From Xenorhabdus thuongxuanensis (GTDB lineage Bacteria; Pseudomonadota; Gammaproteobacteria; Enterobacterales; Enterobacteriaceae): 64,000 nt of DNA. Both the position numbers and the translations under genes were made by a program. Location of the stretch: the NCBI RefSeq assembly GCF_001908095.1, contig NZ_MKGR01000005.1, forward strand, positions 81,439 to 145,438, read 5' to 3'. Below are positions 12,060 to 21,751 of this stretch, in pieces. Within the stretch, counting starts at the first letter, position 1, and each line of letters begins with the position of its first letter. A model generated the notes under the pieces. That model was not told the DNA's origin. It was given only the letters and a program-made list of their open reading frames with translations, and made no database searches.

Positions 12060-13196
12060 TTATTTTGCGGTTACCCAGAAAACACCACTACCATCTAATG
12101 CGGTAAAGGTTTGGTGAACATAAATATTGTCTGCGTGAGGATCAATATCTTTGAAAAGATCGGGATGTAACCATTTTGCAATGGCTTCTACAGCAATAAT
12201 ATTGAATGGAGTGTCATAGTATTGATGATAAATCGCCATAACATGTTTGTCACGATACGATTTTAAAATCTTTAGCTTGGCGCGCGCGAGCAGCTTTTGA
12301 AAACGTTTCTGCGATGTTGCCAGCTCTCCGGTATAACCTAAAGGAACAGATTGACTGTTTGAATGAATTGTATCCCAATCTGCTACTGTCATCAGGTAAT
12401 AATCGGGATTGGTAGCCAATAATTGTTCTTCATTAATTTTGCCTCCCATACCAGAAAACCATTTGCTTCCCATATTCTCACCACCTGCGGCAGTAACAAA
12501 CTCTCCGAAGCTATTGGTGGCAAAGGTATTGCAACAATCTTCAGAACCTAACATACCTGCATGACGCTCAATAAAGACGCTGGGAATTTGCTTAGCAGAT
12601 AATGCCGCAATACGTTTATTAATTATGGACAGGCGATTTTCATAAAACTGAATGAATTTATTGGCATTTTCTTCCTGTTTGAAAACCTTTCCTAATAATT
12701 TCATGCTGGGAACCGTATTGGATAGAGGATGTTGGCGGAAGTCGATGAAAATGACAGGAACACCTATTTTTTCCAACAAGTGAATCGTATTGCTACTATC
12801 CAATTTGGATTTCAACCCAATATCGAAAATAACCAGATCAGGCTTATACATCATGGCTTTTTCGACATTGAAATCACTGGTATAGGGATTAGGGAAAACC
12901 GGAATTTTCCTTAGTTGAGGGAATTTCTTTTCATAGGCTGTCGCGAGGTCAGGCGATTTTTTCTCCAATGCATTATCCCACGCAGCAATACCTTTCAATG
13001 GTTCAGAGGGATGCAGAATATTCAGGGCAATAACCATTCGGCTATCTGCTAACATAGCGCGTTTAACAGGTACGTTGATTATTACTTCACGCCCCATAAT
13101 ATCTTTAACGGTCATTTTTTCTGCTTGAGCATATATGGGGAGTAATATGAATAACGCGGACAGAAAACATTTTATGGGATAATGTATATTAAACAT
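12060..13196 (-). CDS. Periplasmic iron-siderophore (TroA/FecB-like) substrate-binding protein
   Basis: Solute-binding component of an ABC importer for ferric siderophore, haem or a cobalamin-like compound. A cleavable signal peptide is clear: a hydrophobic core at residues 9-22 and a cleavage site after AQA near 25. The body has the two-lobed FecB/BtuF layout, beginning with a degenerate VKDIMGREV motif and containing KPDLVIFD in the first lobe and NPDYYLMT in the second. A Cys-Cys pair lies near residue 223. No permease or ATPase gene is adjacent, so the rest of the importer must be elsewhere. A Fur-box-like site at 13369-13383 upstream suggests iron control. Confidence 0.8.
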   Translation of the reverse strand: MFNIHYPIKCFLSALFILLPIYAQAEKMTVKDIMGREVIINVPVKRAMLADSRMVIALNILHPSEPLKGIAAWDNALEKKSPDLATAYEKKFPQLRKIPVFPNPYTSDFNVEKAMMYKPDLVIFDIGLKSKLDSSNTIHLLEKIGVPVIFIDFRQHPLSNTVPSMKLLGKVFKQEENANKFIQFYENRLSIINKRIAALSAKQIPSVFIERHAGMLGSEDCCNTFATNSFGEFVTAAGGENMGSKWFSGMGGKINEEQLLATNPDYYLMTVADWDTIHSNSQSVPLGYTGELATSQKRFQKLLARAKLKILKSYRDKHVMAIYHQYYDTPFNIIAVEAIAKWLHPDLFKDIDPHADNIYVHQTFTALDGSGVFWVTAK

Positions 13197-13747
13197 TACT
13201 TTTCCTCATTATTTGAAGTTATATAAGAGATATCAATGTATAGATATGGCTAAATTACTTATCATTAATTTTCGTTTCATTTATATTTTTAATCTTATGG
13301 GTTTCAAATATATTTCTTAACAAAGTGGGCGCAGTAGGGTTTCTGTTATTTTTCCGATGCAAAGTAGATGATAATGGTTATTATTCATGGTAATCAACCC
13401 TTTTTACATTTTTACTGAGATAAAAATAGTTACTTATAAATTTTTACTTTAATGACAATCCATTAAGGCAAAACTACCTTCGATCTTTTCAGTTGCTGGT
13501 ATAACCGTCTGGTGAAGTTATTTTCGTGTTACATGATTTTAACAATTTGGTGGGGATTTTGACAACAAGGGGAAAATGCATTCGATAATACGTTGATTAT
13601 TAGAAACCACATACACATTAATAACGTGAAGAAATCAATAATCAAGTTATAAACATTTCTTATTTAATAATAAAAATTTTCCTTAAAATGACTTATATGT
13701 TCCTATCCTTGCTATTATTACTTTATCAGTAATAGGCGGAGTTGATC
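13197..13747. other. Intergenic region between the iron-binding protein and a lipoprotein gene
   Basis: About 550 AT-rich bases between two divergent genes. It holds a Fur-like site at 13369-13383 and the ribosome binding site of the lipoprotein at 13738-13741. A second TTATCATTAATT-like half site lies near 13260. No credible coding sequence. Confidence 0.5.
13369..13383. promoter_or_regulatory. Putative Fur box
   Basis: TGATAATGGTTATTA matches the 7-1-7 Fur consensus TGATAATNATTATCA at all but two defined positions. It is about 173 bases upstream of the iron-compound binding protein start, which fits iron repression if the promoter lies that far out. Confidence 0.5.
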
Positions 13748-14095
13748 ATGAAAAAATTGTTAATTATTTGTTTATTGGGATTTGCATTGGCGGGATGTGA
13801 TAATCAACTCAAAATTGATGGAACAAATGAAATCGCTGTAAAAACATCCATTGAGAAGATCAGAGATACTTTACCAGAAGATAAAAGATTACAATTTGAT
13901 GACTCATTAAATATTGTCATGAGCAATAATATCGACTTTGATGATCTGTTTAAGGATAACAAGAATGGAAATATCAAACATGCAGATATACAAAAGTTGG
14001 AACAGAAATTTTTTCAATCTCTTCATGGGAAAACAGCCGATCAAATCATTGAAGAAGCAGAGAAAATTAAAGCGGCAAACATAAACAAAAAATGA
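13748..14095 (+). CDS. Small lipoprotein of unknown function
   Basis: A 115-residue protein with a typical lipoprotein signal: MKKLLIICLLGFALAGC, lipobox LAGC with the lipid-bearing cysteine at residue 18. The following residue is Asp, the Lol-avoidance signal that in E. coli keeps lipoproteins in the inner membrane. The mature part is charged and probably helical (ending KIKAANINKK). It resembles the short DUF6694-type enterobacterial lipoproteins. I chose ATG 13748, six bases after GGAG; an upstream TTG at 13742 is in frame. It faces metK tail to tail. Function not known. Confidence 0.75.
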   Translation: MKKLLIICLLGFALAGCDNQLKIDGTNEIAVKTSIEKIRDTLPEDKRLQFDDSLNIVMSNNIDFDDLFKDNKNGNIKHADIQKLEQKFFQSLHGKTADQIIEEAEKIKAANINKK

Positions 14096-14135
14096 GTATA
14101 TATTCCATTTCCATAATAAAGGTGCTTTTGATCAT

Positions 14136-14159
14136 AAAAAAACCCGCAGTATTTGCGGG
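14136..14159 (-). terminator. Rho-independent terminator of metK
   Basis: On the minus strand, stem CCCGCA/TGCGGG (14154-14159 with 14143-14148) is followed by seven U. It lies 21 bases past the metK stop. Confidence 0.9.
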
Positions 14160-14180
14160 CTTCGTAGACTAGAAAAAAAT

Positions 14181-15335
14181 TTATTTCAATCCTGCCGCAG
14201 AACGCAGAATTTCAGCTTTATCTGTGGCTTCCCATGGGAATTGTTCACGACCGAAATGACCGTAAGCCGCGGTATCGCGATAAATAGGTTGTAACAGATT
14301 CAGCATTTTAATCAGGCCGTAAGGACGCAGATCAAAAAATTCACGGACTAGTTGAATCAGTGTGGAAGTTGGGACTTTTTCTGTACCGAACGTTTCCACC
14401 ATGATAGAGGTTGGCTCTGCAACACCGATGGCGTAAGAGACTTGGATTTCACAACGATCAGCCAAGCCTGCCGCAACGATGTTTTTGGCAACGTAACGCG
14501 CAGCATAGGCTGCCGAACGGTCAACTTTGGATGGATCTTTACCAGAAAATGCTCCACCACCGTGACGGGCCATACCACCATAGGTATCAACGATGATTTT
14601 ACGGCCAGTCAGACCACAGTCACCCATTGGTCCACCGATCACAAAGCGACCTGTTGGGTTGATGAAATATTTGGTCATCGGAGTAAGCCATTCGGTAGGC
14701 AATACCGGTTTGATGATCTCATCCATCACGGCTTCATGCAGTGCTTTTTGATCGATATCTTCGCTGTGCTGGGTTGAAAGGACAACAGTATCAATACCAA
14801 CAATATTGCCGTTCTCATACTGGAAAGTGACCTGACTTTTTGCATCAGGGCGCAACCACGGCAGGGTGCCATTTTTACGAACTTCAGCCTGACGCTCAAC
14901 CAAACGGTGTGCATAAGTGATTGGTGCTGGCATGAGAACATCAGTTTCGTTGGTCGCATAACCAAACATCAGACCCTGATCTCCTGCGCCTTGCTCCAGA
15001 GGATCTGAACGGTCAACACCTTGGTTAATATCAGGGGATTGTTTACCAATGGCACTGATAACTGCACATGAGTTGGCATCAAACCCCATATCTGAGCTGG
15101 TATAGCCGATTTCACGTACTGTACTGCGAGTAATTTCTTCTATATCAACCCAAGCGCTGGTAGTGATTTCACCACCAACCATGACCATGCCTGTTTTAAC
15201 GTAAGTTTCGCAGGCTACGCGAGCTTTAGGATCCTGTTTTAAAATTGCATCAAGGACGGCATCGGAAATCTGATCAGCAATTTTGTCTGGATGCCCTTCT
15301 GAAACAGATTCAGAAGTAAAAAGATGTGTAGTCAT
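14181..15335 (-). CDS. metK: S-adenosylmethionine synthetase
   Basis: Makes S-adenosylmethionine from methionine and ATP, releasing phosphate and pyrophosphate. At 384 residues it equals E. coli MetK. Visible are [13 protein letters not shown] at the N-terminus, the methionine-site loop [12 protein letters not shown] near 117, and the P-loop [19 protein letters not shown] near 260. Upstream stand tandem MetJ-type boxes at 15388-15403 beside a -10 element. Its product is decarboxylated for spermidine synthesis, so its place beside speA/speB, conserved in E. coli, is functionally sensible. Confidence 0.98.
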   Translation of the reverse strand: MTTHLFTSESVSEGHPDKIADQISDAVLDAILKQDPKARVACETYVKTGMVMVGGEITTSAWVDIEEITRSTVREIGYTSSDMGFDANSCAVISAIGKQSPDINQGVDRSDPLEQGAGDQGLMFGYATNETDVLMPAPITYAHRLVERQAEVRKNGTLPWLRPDAKSQVTFQYENGNIVGIDTVVLSTQHSEDIDQKALHEAVMDEIIKPVLPTEWLTPMTKYFINPTGRFVIGGPMGDCGLTGRKIIVDTYGGMARHGGGAFSGKDPSKVDRSAAYAARYVAKNIVAAGLADRCEIQVSYAIGVAEPTSIMVETFGTEKVPTSTLIQLVREFFDLRPYGLIKMLNLLQPIYRDTAAYGHFGREQFPWEATDKAEILRSAAGLK

Positions 15336-15387
15336 TATATTTTATTACCTTAAATATAATCTTGGTTTAAGGGCGGATGGGATGTAT

Positions 15388-15403
15388 TACCGTCTAGACG
15401 GCT
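15388..15403. promoter_or_regulatory. Tandem MetJ boxes of metK
   Basis: Two adjoining 8-mers, TACCGTCT and AGACGGCT, match AGACGTCT at five and seven of eight positions and form a palindrome around CTAG. They lie just downstream of a minus-strand -10 TAGAAT (15404-15409), where a repressor would block metK transcription. Confidence 0.65.
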
Positions 15404-15851
15404 ATTCTAAGTTACTCTTGCTAAGGTTACCAGTTTTTTTAATTCTAATTACGCTTTCAGTGTGTGACATTTTAGTTTCCATATCTAAAAAGTATGGAGG
15501 TTGTTCAGCCCCCGTTTAGATAAATTTCGTTTTGCAATTTTGCTAGATTACAGGTATAAACTGCGCGCGTAACACAAGTCATTTTTGCACTTGGAGCTAC
15601 AGGCGTTTGCAGGAGATGTACGCATTCCTGCTTCTCAACTGAGAAACGGCTTGCGGTAGGTAAGCCATGTGGGGGTGAATGGGGTTATGAACCATTATCT
15701 GCTGGGTGTTAACGGCCAACAGCCACATTATGCCATTGATGTATCCATATATTGTCCCTTCCTTTTAAATATGCAGTTATTTCGATGTTACCCGCAGCTA
15801 AGCCGCAGATAAATTGGGTTGGCATCATTATATAGTCACGCAGTAAATATG

Positions 15852-15882
15852 TTGTTTAGTACTCTCTAAACGTCCCTATAAT
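15852..15882 (+). promoter_or_regulatory. Putative promoter of speA
   Basis: Perfect -10 TATAAT (15877-15882) with a weak -35 TTGTTT (15852-15857) at 19 bases. The spacing is long, so the -35 is uncertain while the -10 is convincing. Confidence 0.5.
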
Positions 15883-16000
15883 CTAAGAGCATGCTGTTCC
15901 CTGACATTTTTTAATGCGCAAGATACGCACGATAAAATAGTGTCTTGGGTTATTGACTTTACAGGTGAAGGCAAACCTCGACTCCATGAAGGAGACTGCC

Positions 16001-17905
16001 ATGAATGATAATATCGCTCGCAAAATGCGACAGACCTATAACATCGCATACTGGGGCGGCGGCTATTACTATGTCAATGATCTGGGTAATGTCAGTGTTT
16101 GTCCAAACCCTGAATTACCGGGAGCTCAAATTGAACTCGCCGCTCTGGTGAAGAAAGTTCAGGAAGAAAAAGAACAATTGCGTTTGCCGGCATTGTTTTG
16201 TTTTCCCCAAATTTTGCAACATCGCTTGCGTTCGATTAATGCTGCATTTAAACGTGCACGTGAATCTTATGGGTATAAAGGAGATTACTTCCTTGTTTAC
16301 CCGATTAAGGTCAATCAGCATCGCCGCGTCATTGAGACATTGGCAAATGCTGATGAACCGATTGGATTGGAGGCAGGTTCCAAAGCGGAATTAATGGCAG
16401 TGCTGGCCCATGCAGGCATGACGGGTACTGTGATTGTTTGTAATGGCTATAAAGATCGCGAATACGTCCGTCTGGCATTGATCGGTGAAAAGCTGGGACA
16501 CAAGGTGTATCTGGTTATCGAGAAGATGTCTGAAATTGAGATGGTACTGGAAGAAGCTAAGCGATTGAATGTTATCCCACGTTTGGGGGTTCGAGCTCGT
16601 TTGGCATCCCAAGGTTCTGGTAAATGGCAGGCCAGTGGCGGTGAAAAATCTAAGTTTGGATTGGCTGCCGCGCAGGTATTGCAATTGGTTGAAAGGTTGC
16701 GTTCAGCAGGGCGGTTGGATAGTTTGCAATTGCTGCATTTCCACTTGGGTTCCCAATTGGCGAATATCCGTGATGTGGCGACGGGGGTGCGTGAATCTGC
16801 CCGTTTTTATGTCGAGTTGTCCAAACTGGGTGTCAAGATCCAGTGCTTTGATGTTGGTGGGGGTTTAGGTGTCGATTATGAAGGGACACGCTCTCAGTCA
16901 GAATGCTCAGTTAACTACGGTTTAAATGAATACGCGAATAATGTTATTTGGGGCATTGGTGATGCGTGTGAAGAACACGGTTTGCCTCATCCTACAGTGA
17001 TTACGGAATCTGGCCGTGCATTGACCGCCCATCATACCGTTTTGGTCTCCAATGTGATTGGAGTAGAGCGCAATGAATTTACTCAAACAACGCCACCAAC
17101 AGAAGGGGCAACGCGTCCACTGACTAGTTTGTGGGAAACCTGGCAGGAGATGCAATCTGACAGTAGCCGTCGTTCCCTGCGTGAATGGTTGCATGACAGC
17201 CAGTTTGATCTGCATGACGTCCATACCCAATATGCTCATGGTATGTTGGATCTGTCAGAACGAGCATGGGCGGAAGAACTGTATTTAAATATTTGTCGCC
17301 ATATTCAGCAAGATCTTGACCCAAGCAACCGTGCCCATCGTCCGATTATTGATGAATTACAGGAACGTATGGCCGATAAATTCTATGTGAATTTCTCGCT
17401 GTTCCAGTCAATGCCAGATGCGTGGGGGATTGATCAACTTTTCCCTGTTTTGCCGATTGAAGGTCTGGATAAGCCGCTGGATCGTCGTGCCGTTTTGTTG
17501 GATATCACCTGCGATTCTGACGGTACGATTGATCATTATGTTGATGGTGATGGTGTGGCAACAACGATGCCAATGCCAGCTTATAATCCAGAAAACCCAC
17601 CATTGATTGGTTTCTTTATGGTCGGAGCCTATCAGGAAATTTTGGGTAATATGCATAACTTGTTTGGTGATACGGCTGCCATTGATGTTTATGTCTCAGA
17701 AAATGGTGTAGTGACTTATAAACAGAGCGAGGAGGGTGATTCGGTCGCCAATATGCTTCAATATGTCAAACTGGAGCCGCAGGTATTATTGACCCGTTTC
17801 CGTGATCAAGTGAAAGCGACCGATCTGGATGAAAATTTGCAGGAACAATTCTTGCAAGAGTTTGAAAGTGGTCTGTATGGCTACACCTATTTGGAAGATG
17901 AGTAA
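16001..17905 (+). CDS. speA: Biosynthetic arginine decarboxylase
   Basis: PLP-dependent enzyme that converts arginine to agmatine, the first step of the agmatine route to putrescine. With ATG 16001 (GGAG six bases upstream) the protein has 634 residues and starts [13 protein letters not shown], shorter than the 658 of E. coli, whose extra N-terminal segment is missing; a longer in-frame start at 15953 lacks a good site. The PLP lysine lies in [10 protein letters not shown] near residue 103, [11 protein letters not shown] follows, and the second active-site cysteine is in DITCDSDG. Followed after 142 bases by speB, the next enzyme. Confidence 0.97.
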   Translation: MNDNIARKMRQTYNIAYWGGGYYYVNDLGNVSVCPNPELPGAQIELAALVKKVQEEKEQLRLPALFCFPQILQHRLRSINAAFKRARESYGYKGDYFLVYPIKVNQHRRVIETLANADEPIGLEAGSKAELMAVLAHAGMTGTVIVCNGYKDREYVRLALIGEKLGHKVYLVIEKMSEIEMVLEEAKRLNVIPRLGVRARLASQGSGKWQASGGEKSKFGLAAAQVLQLVERLRSAGRLDSLQLLHFHLGSQLANIRDVATGVRESARFYVELSKLGVKIQCFDVGGGLGVDYEGTRSQSECSVNYGLNEYANNVIWGIGDACEEHGLPHPTVITESGRALTAHHTVLVSNVIGVERNEFTQTTPPTEGATRPLTSLWETWQEMQSDSSRRSLREWLHDSQFDLHDVHTQYAHGMLDLSERAWAEELYLNICRHIQQDLDPSNRAHRPIIDELQERMADKFYVNFSLFQSMPDAWGIDQLFPVLPIEGLDKPLDRRAVLLDITCDSDGTIDHYVDGDGVATTMPMPAYNPENPPLIGFFMVGAYQEILGNMHNLFGDTAAIDVYVSENGVVTYKQSEEGDSVANMLQYVKLEPQVLLTRFRDQVKATDLDENLQEQFLQEFESGLYGYTYLEDE

Positions 17906-18047
17906 TCCTGATTAGTCATTGAACTGCATTAATAGTCATTCTTGGTCATGTGTTTTATATAATAGTGTAAATAAGCCTCTGTGTTACTTGTTACTGCCAA
18001 TATTGGAGACGGGTAATGAGCCAGCATAGGACTTTTGAGGATATATC

Positions 18048-18974
18048 ATGAGTGTTAGCTCCTTAGGAAACCAAATTGATAACTCTTTGGTTTCAAATGC
18101 CTTCGGATTCCTGCGTTTTCCATTGAATTTTCAACCCTATTCCAGTGATGCGGAATGGGTAATTACCGGTGTTCCTTTTGATATGGCAACATCGGGACGT
18201 GCGGGTAGTCGTCATGGGCCAGCCGCTATCCGTCAGGTATCGACTAATCTGGCGTGGGAAAGCTGCCGTTGGCCGTGGAACTTTAGCTTACGTAAGCACT
18301 TGAATGTGGTGGATTGCGGGGATCTGGTCTTTAATTTCGGTGATGCCCAGGATATGAGTGATAAGTTGCAGGCACATGCTGAAAAGGTGCTGGCATCGGG
18401 TAAGCGTATGCTGTCTTTTGGTGGTGATCACTTTGTTACTTTGCCACTGTTACGTGCCCATGCAAAACACTTTGGTAAAATGGCGCTGATCCACTTTGAT
18501 GCCCATACAGATACTTATCCAAATGGCAGTAAATTTGATCATGGTACGATGTTTTACCATGCGCCAAATGAAGGGCTGATAGATCCTCACCATTCAGTAC
18601 AAATAGGTATTCGCACTGAACACGATACAAATAATGATTTTACTGTATTAGATGCTGGTCAGGTTAATGATCGCGGTGTTGATGATATTGTTGAACAGAT
18701 TAAAACTGTAGTTGGTGACTTGCCGATTTATCTGACGTTCGATATTGATTGCCTTGATCCGGCATTTGCACCAGGTACAGGAACGCCGGTGATTGGTGGA
18801 TTGACGTCAGATCGCGCCTTGAAAATAGTGCGCGCCTTACAACCGTTGAATATCGTTGGAATGGATGTGGTGGAAGTGGCACCGGCTTATGACCAATCTG
18901 AAATTACGGCATTGGCGGCCGCAACAATTGGACTAGAGTTGCTGTATTTGCAGGCATCAAAGAAAGATCTTTAA
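18048..18974 (+). CDS. speB: Agmatinase
   Basis: Manganese ureohydrolase that splits agmatine to putrescine and urea. At 308 residues it is two longer than E. coli SpeB. The metal ligands are all visible: [14 protein letters not shown] and the C-terminal [16 protein letters not shown]. Ribosome binding site GAGGA precedes the ATG. A perfect -10 TATAAT at 17958-17963 in the speA-speB gap suggests it can also be transcribed alone. With speA it completes putrescine synthesis from arginine. Confidence 0.98.
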   Translation: MSVSSLGNQIDNSLVSNAFGFLRFPLNFQPYSSDAEWVITGVPFDMATSGRAGSRHGPAAIRQVSTNLAWESCRWPWNFSLRKHLNVVDCGDLVFNFGDAQDMSDKLQAHAEKVLASGKRMLSFGGDHFVTLPLLRAHAKHFGKMALIHFDAHTDTYPNGSKFDHGTMFYHAPNEGLIDPHHSVQIGIRTEHDTNNDFTVLDAGQVNDRGVDDIVEQIKTVVGDLPIYLTFDIDCLDPAFAPGTGTPVIGGLTSDRALKIVRALQPLNIVGMDVVEVAPAYDQSEITALAAATIGLELLYLQASKKDL

Positions 18975-19001
18975 TGCATTAATCTTGTAAGTTGTTTTTA
19001 A

Positions 19002-19023
19002 AGGCTCATCAAGGTGAGCCTTG
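19002..19023 (+). terminator. Putative terminator of speB
   Basis: An 8-bp perfect stem (19002-19009 with 19016-19023) and loop TCAAGG, 27 bases after the speB stop. The following bases are only weakly T-rich. Confidence 0.55.
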
Positions 19024-19098
19024 ACTCTTAAAGTTAATTTGAGTGTGTCTATAGAAAAACCACCGCTTTATTCAGGATGGTTTCAGTGTAGTTTTTTA

Positions 19099-19572
19099 TT
19101 AGTCTGAACCCATAAAGGTTTCAACAGGAACGTTAAAGAATTTGGCAAAGCCTTTTACTTGCCGAATGTTCATAGAACGTTTTCCATGCAGTATCTCTGA
19201 TATAACACTTTGGTTTGCAATGCCACGAAGATCAAGCTGCCTTATGCTTCTTTCTTTCATCAAGTAACTCAGTGCTTCACGTGGAGTAACATTGGGGACT
19301 TGGCGATTTTTAGCTTCGTACTCATAGACACGATCGGTAATAAAATCAGCGAACTTTGCTGCGGCATGTTCGGTATCTTCAGCATATGAGTATAACTCAT
19401 CAATCAGTGCCATGCGGGCATTCAGATCTTCATCGTTTTCTACAGGTTCAATACACACTGAGAACAAAAGCGTCAGCGGGCTGATTTGCTCAGATATTGA
19501 CTGCATCATTTGGGGTAAAATTTCGATGAGTCCATCAATCCTTTTATAAGTAACGAGTGATGTTTTTCTCAT
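19099..19572 (-). CDS. HigA-type antitoxin / XRE-family regulator
   Basis: A 157-residue protein whose C-terminal third (about residues 105-155) is an XRE helix-turn-helix: RQLDLRGIANQSVISEIL, then HGKRSMNIRQVKGFAKFF and NVPVETFMG, the pattern of HigA antitoxins encoded downstream of a HigB toxin. The N-terminal part is helical and acidic. Directly upstream, overlapping the expected toxin position, is a deleted HigB-like gene, and before that a palindromic operator. The antitoxin therefore survives without its partner and may act as an autoregulator or as protection against a related toxin elsewhere. Confidence 0.8.
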   Translation of the reverse strand: MRKTSLVTYKRIDGLIEILPQMMQSISEQISPLTLLFSVCIEPVENDEDLNARMALIDELYSYAEDTEHAAAKFADFITDRVYEYEAKNRQVPNVTPREALSYLMKERSIRQLDLRGIANQSVISEILHGKRSMNIRQVKGFAKFFNVPVETFMGSD

Positions 19573-19575
19573 GCT

Positions 19576-19682
19576 TCACCTTTTTGATCGTTTTGATTTA
19601 GTCTGCTTACGCCACCATTTATCATATTCGGTATGGGTGCAAACATCTTTTCAATGATGATTTTTGCTGTGATAACTCGCAT
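19576..19682 (-). pseudogene. Internally deleted HigB-like toxin gene
   Basis: An ATG at 19682 with GGAAG upstream opens MRVITAKIIIEK, the typical start of HigB mRNA interferases. Within about 13 codons the sequence jumps to THTEYDKWWRK and a basic tail in another frame, the typical HigB C-terminus, with its TGA (19576-19578) just three bases before the antitoxin ATG. Both gene ends and the toxin-antitoxin spacing are kept, while roughly 60 central codons expected from a 90-110-residue family are gone. The remnant cannot encode an active toxin. Confidence 0.65.
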
Positions 19683-19696
19683 ATCACTTCCTTATG

Positions 19697-19715
19697 ATAT
19701 CGCAATTTGCGATAT
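19697..19715. promoter_or_regulatory. Palindromic operator of the toxin-antitoxin locus
   Basis: ATATCGCAA and TTGCGATAT are exact reverse complements around one T. It lies 15 bases before the toxin remnant start, where HigA-type antitoxins bind to repress their own operon. Confidence 0.65.
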
Positions 19716-19765
19716 TTACAATGTTTGAAAAAATTTAGGGTGCCCTTTTTTTCAAACAAAGCATA

Positions 19766-20521
19766 TCACTGCACAATGTACGTCAATACTTGCTGCTGCG
19801 GCATTAAGGCAAAATTTCCGTGGAATTGCGAACCAGCTCGATACTCATCAGATAATGTTTGCAGTAGTTTTATGCTTATAGCGTAATCTCTGCAATCAAT
19901 TGACGTAATTTCAGCCGCATGGAAATCAAAGAAGCGTTTTACGTGGGGATAAAGTGCCTTAAACAAACTTTCCTTGATAGAGAACGCAAGAGTGAATAAC
20001 TGTGCAAAAGGTAATGTACATCCTGTCAGTAATTTCACTTCATTGTCATTGATGATGCTAGATGAAACACTTTTGATGGTATCTGGTTTAATCTCTTGTT
20101 CGATATCTATGCCTATCATTCGGTATTTATTGCCAGAACCCGCAAAAGCAATGGCACAGTTGGCCGAATGAGAAATCGAACCACAAATATTGTCAGGCCA
20201 GATTGGGGAGCGATCTTGGGCATTGGTTACCTGAAAATCAGGGTAACCCAAACGATTTAAAACTTGTTGAGTGCAATAACGGGCAGCCAGATATTCCGCA
20301 CGTCGTTTATTAACTGCATTTTGTAATTGGCTTGGGTAAGTAATGCCGCATTCGTTAAATAGTGCATCCCGATAGTAAGACGGATCAAAATAAGTTTTTA
20401 TGACTTGAAGATCAGGATGTTCTGACAACGTACCTGTTTGTATATCTGTAAAAAAAGGATCATTTATGGTAGCGGTTTGAGCAGAGGTAAGGATAGAAGT
20501 AAAAGTCATTTTTTTCATCAT
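19766..20521 (-). CDS. 4'-phosphopantetheinyl transferase, Sfp/EntD/NgrA-like
   Basis: Transfers the phosphopantetheine arm of CoA to carrier domains of peptide and polyketide synthases. At 251 residues it has the EntD layout: ISHS at 116-119, the Mg-binding GIDIE at 137-141 and IKESLFKAL at 182-190, all catalytic positions intact. In Photorhabdus the EntD homologue NgrA is needed for antibiotics, siderophore and for supporting the nematode partner; this is a likely orthologue, but I could not verify it. No synthase gene is adjacent, which fits a general-purpose enzyme acting in trans. It is divergent from galE. Confidence 0.85.
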   Translation of the reverse strand: MMKKMTFTSILTSAQTATINDPFFTDIQTGTLSEHPDLQVIKTYFDPSYYRDALFNECGITYPSQLQNAVNKRRAEYLAARYCTQQVLNRLGYPDFQVTNAQDRSPIWPDNICGSISHSANCAIAFAGSGNKYRMIGIDIEQEIKPDTIKSVSSSIINDNEVKLLTGCTLPFAQLFTLAFSIKESLFKALYPHVKRFFDFHAAEITSIDCRDYAISIKLLQTLSDEYRAGSQFHGNFALMPQQQVLTYIVQ

Positions 20522-20605
20522 AGTTTTTTATTATTGGCTGCGATTATTAGATAGCGGATCAATTAAAAATGTTTATGGCCTGATTTTGCCATATCTTAAT
20601 TTTAG

Positions 20606-20634
20606 TTCACTAACGTGATAACTCTTTTTATACT
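20606..20634 (+). promoter_or_regulatory. Putative promoter of galE
   Basis: TTCACT (20606-20611), 17 bases, TATACT (20629-20634), 33 bases before the galE start. No GalR-type operator (GTGNAANCGNTTNCAC) was seen around it. Confidence 0.6.
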
Positions 20635-20667
20635 CGTCATTATTATCATTTTTGAAAAGAGGTTATT

Positions 20668-21687
20668 GTGGAAATATTAGTGACAGGTGGGATGGGATAT
20701 ATCGGTAGCCATACTTGTGTTCAAATGATTGAAGCTGGAATGGTGCCGATCATCATCGATAACCTGTGCAATGCCAATCGTGAAGTTCTGGTTCGTATTG
20801 AGGCATTGACTGGCGTACAGCCACTGTTTTATGAAGGGGATATTCGTGATGAATCATTCCTTGATGCTATTTTCTTTCGTCATCAAATTCAGGCAGTCAT
20901 TCATTTTGCAGGCTTGAAAGCGGTTGGGGAGTCAGTCGCCAAACCTATCGAATATTATGACAATAATGTCAATGGAACGCTGGTGCTGGTGCGTAGTATG
21001 CGTAAAGCAGGTGTAAAAAGCATTATCTTTAGCTCATCTGCGACGGTATATGGTGATCCGGATGTTGTGCCTATTACTGAGCAATCTGCGGTAGGTAATA
21101 CAACTAACCCTTATGGCACCAGTAAGTATATGGTTGAACGCTGCCTGTCTGATCTCCATCATGCAGAAAATGATTGGTCTGTGGTGCTGTTGCGCTACTT
21201 CAATCCAGTTGGTGCTCATCCTTCTGGCACAATGGGAGAAGATCCTCAGGGAATTCCCAACAACTTGATGCCTTATATTGCCCAGGTTGCGGTAGGCCGT
21301 CGGGAAAAACTATCTGTGTATGGAAATGATTATCCAACAGCCGACGGTACTGGAGTGCGCGATTATATCCATGTTATGGATTTGTCTGACGGACATATTG
21401 CTGCTCTAAATGCTGTTGGTAAGAAAGCGGGACTGCATATCTACAATTTGGGTACCGGAAGAGGTACCAGCGTGCTGGAAATGGTGGAAGCTTTTAGCCA
21501 TGCTTGCGGCAAACCAGTTCCTTATGAAATTTGCCCACGTCGGTCGGGAGATATTGCAGAATGTTGGTCAAGCCCGGCGAAAGCCGAGCGAGAATTAGGC
21601 TGGGAAGCGAACCGCACTATCGTGGAAATGACTGCTGATGTCTGGCGTTGGCAGTCTCAAAACCCCAATGGCTACAAAGAGAAGTAA
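20668..21687 (+). CDS. galE: UDP-glucose 4-epimerase
   Basis: Interconverts UDP-glucose and UDP-galactose, feeding both galactose use and surface polysaccharide. A 339-residue extended short-chain dehydrogenase. The NAD-binding glycine motif GGMGYIGSH is at the very N-terminus, followed by catalytic SSSATVYG and the YGTSKYMVE Tyr-x3-Lys pair near 150. It starts at GTG 20668 with AGAGG upstream; the leading residues MEILVTGG fit the family. First gene of galETK. Confidence 0.97.
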   Translation: MEILVTGGMGYIGSHTCVQMIEAGMVPIIIDNLCNANREVLVRIEALTGVQPLFYEGDIRDESFLDAIFFRHQIQAVIHFAGLKAVGESVAKPIEYYDNNVNGTLVLVRSMRKAGVKSIIFSSSATVYGDPDVVPITEQSAVGNTTNPYGTSKYMVERCLSDLHHAENDWSVVLLRYFNPVGAHPSGTMGEDPQGIPNNLMPYIAQVAVGRREKLSVYGNDYPTADGTGVRDYIHVMDLSDGHIAALNAVGKKAGLHIYNLGTGRGTSVLEMVEAFSHACGKPVPYEICPRRSGDIAECWSSPAKAERELGWEANRTIVEMTADVWRWQSQNPNGYKEK

Positions 21688-21751
21688 GAAACAGCAAAAA
21701 ATGTTTGGTTTTCCGTAAGGTTTGTATGGTGAAAGCAAGGGGATATCCAAT

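Larger units (their letters stand above)
15336..16000. other. metK-speA intergenic region with candidate structured RNA
   Basis: About 665 bases between divergent genes. The metK side holds the promoter and MetJ boxes. The middle is less AT-rich than other gaps and shows three back-to-back hairpins (15609-15631, 15632-15645, 15648-15666). The speA side carries TATAAT at 15877-15882, giving a speA leader of roughly 110 bases. No coding sequence larger than a few dozen codons looks real here. Confidence 0.5.
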
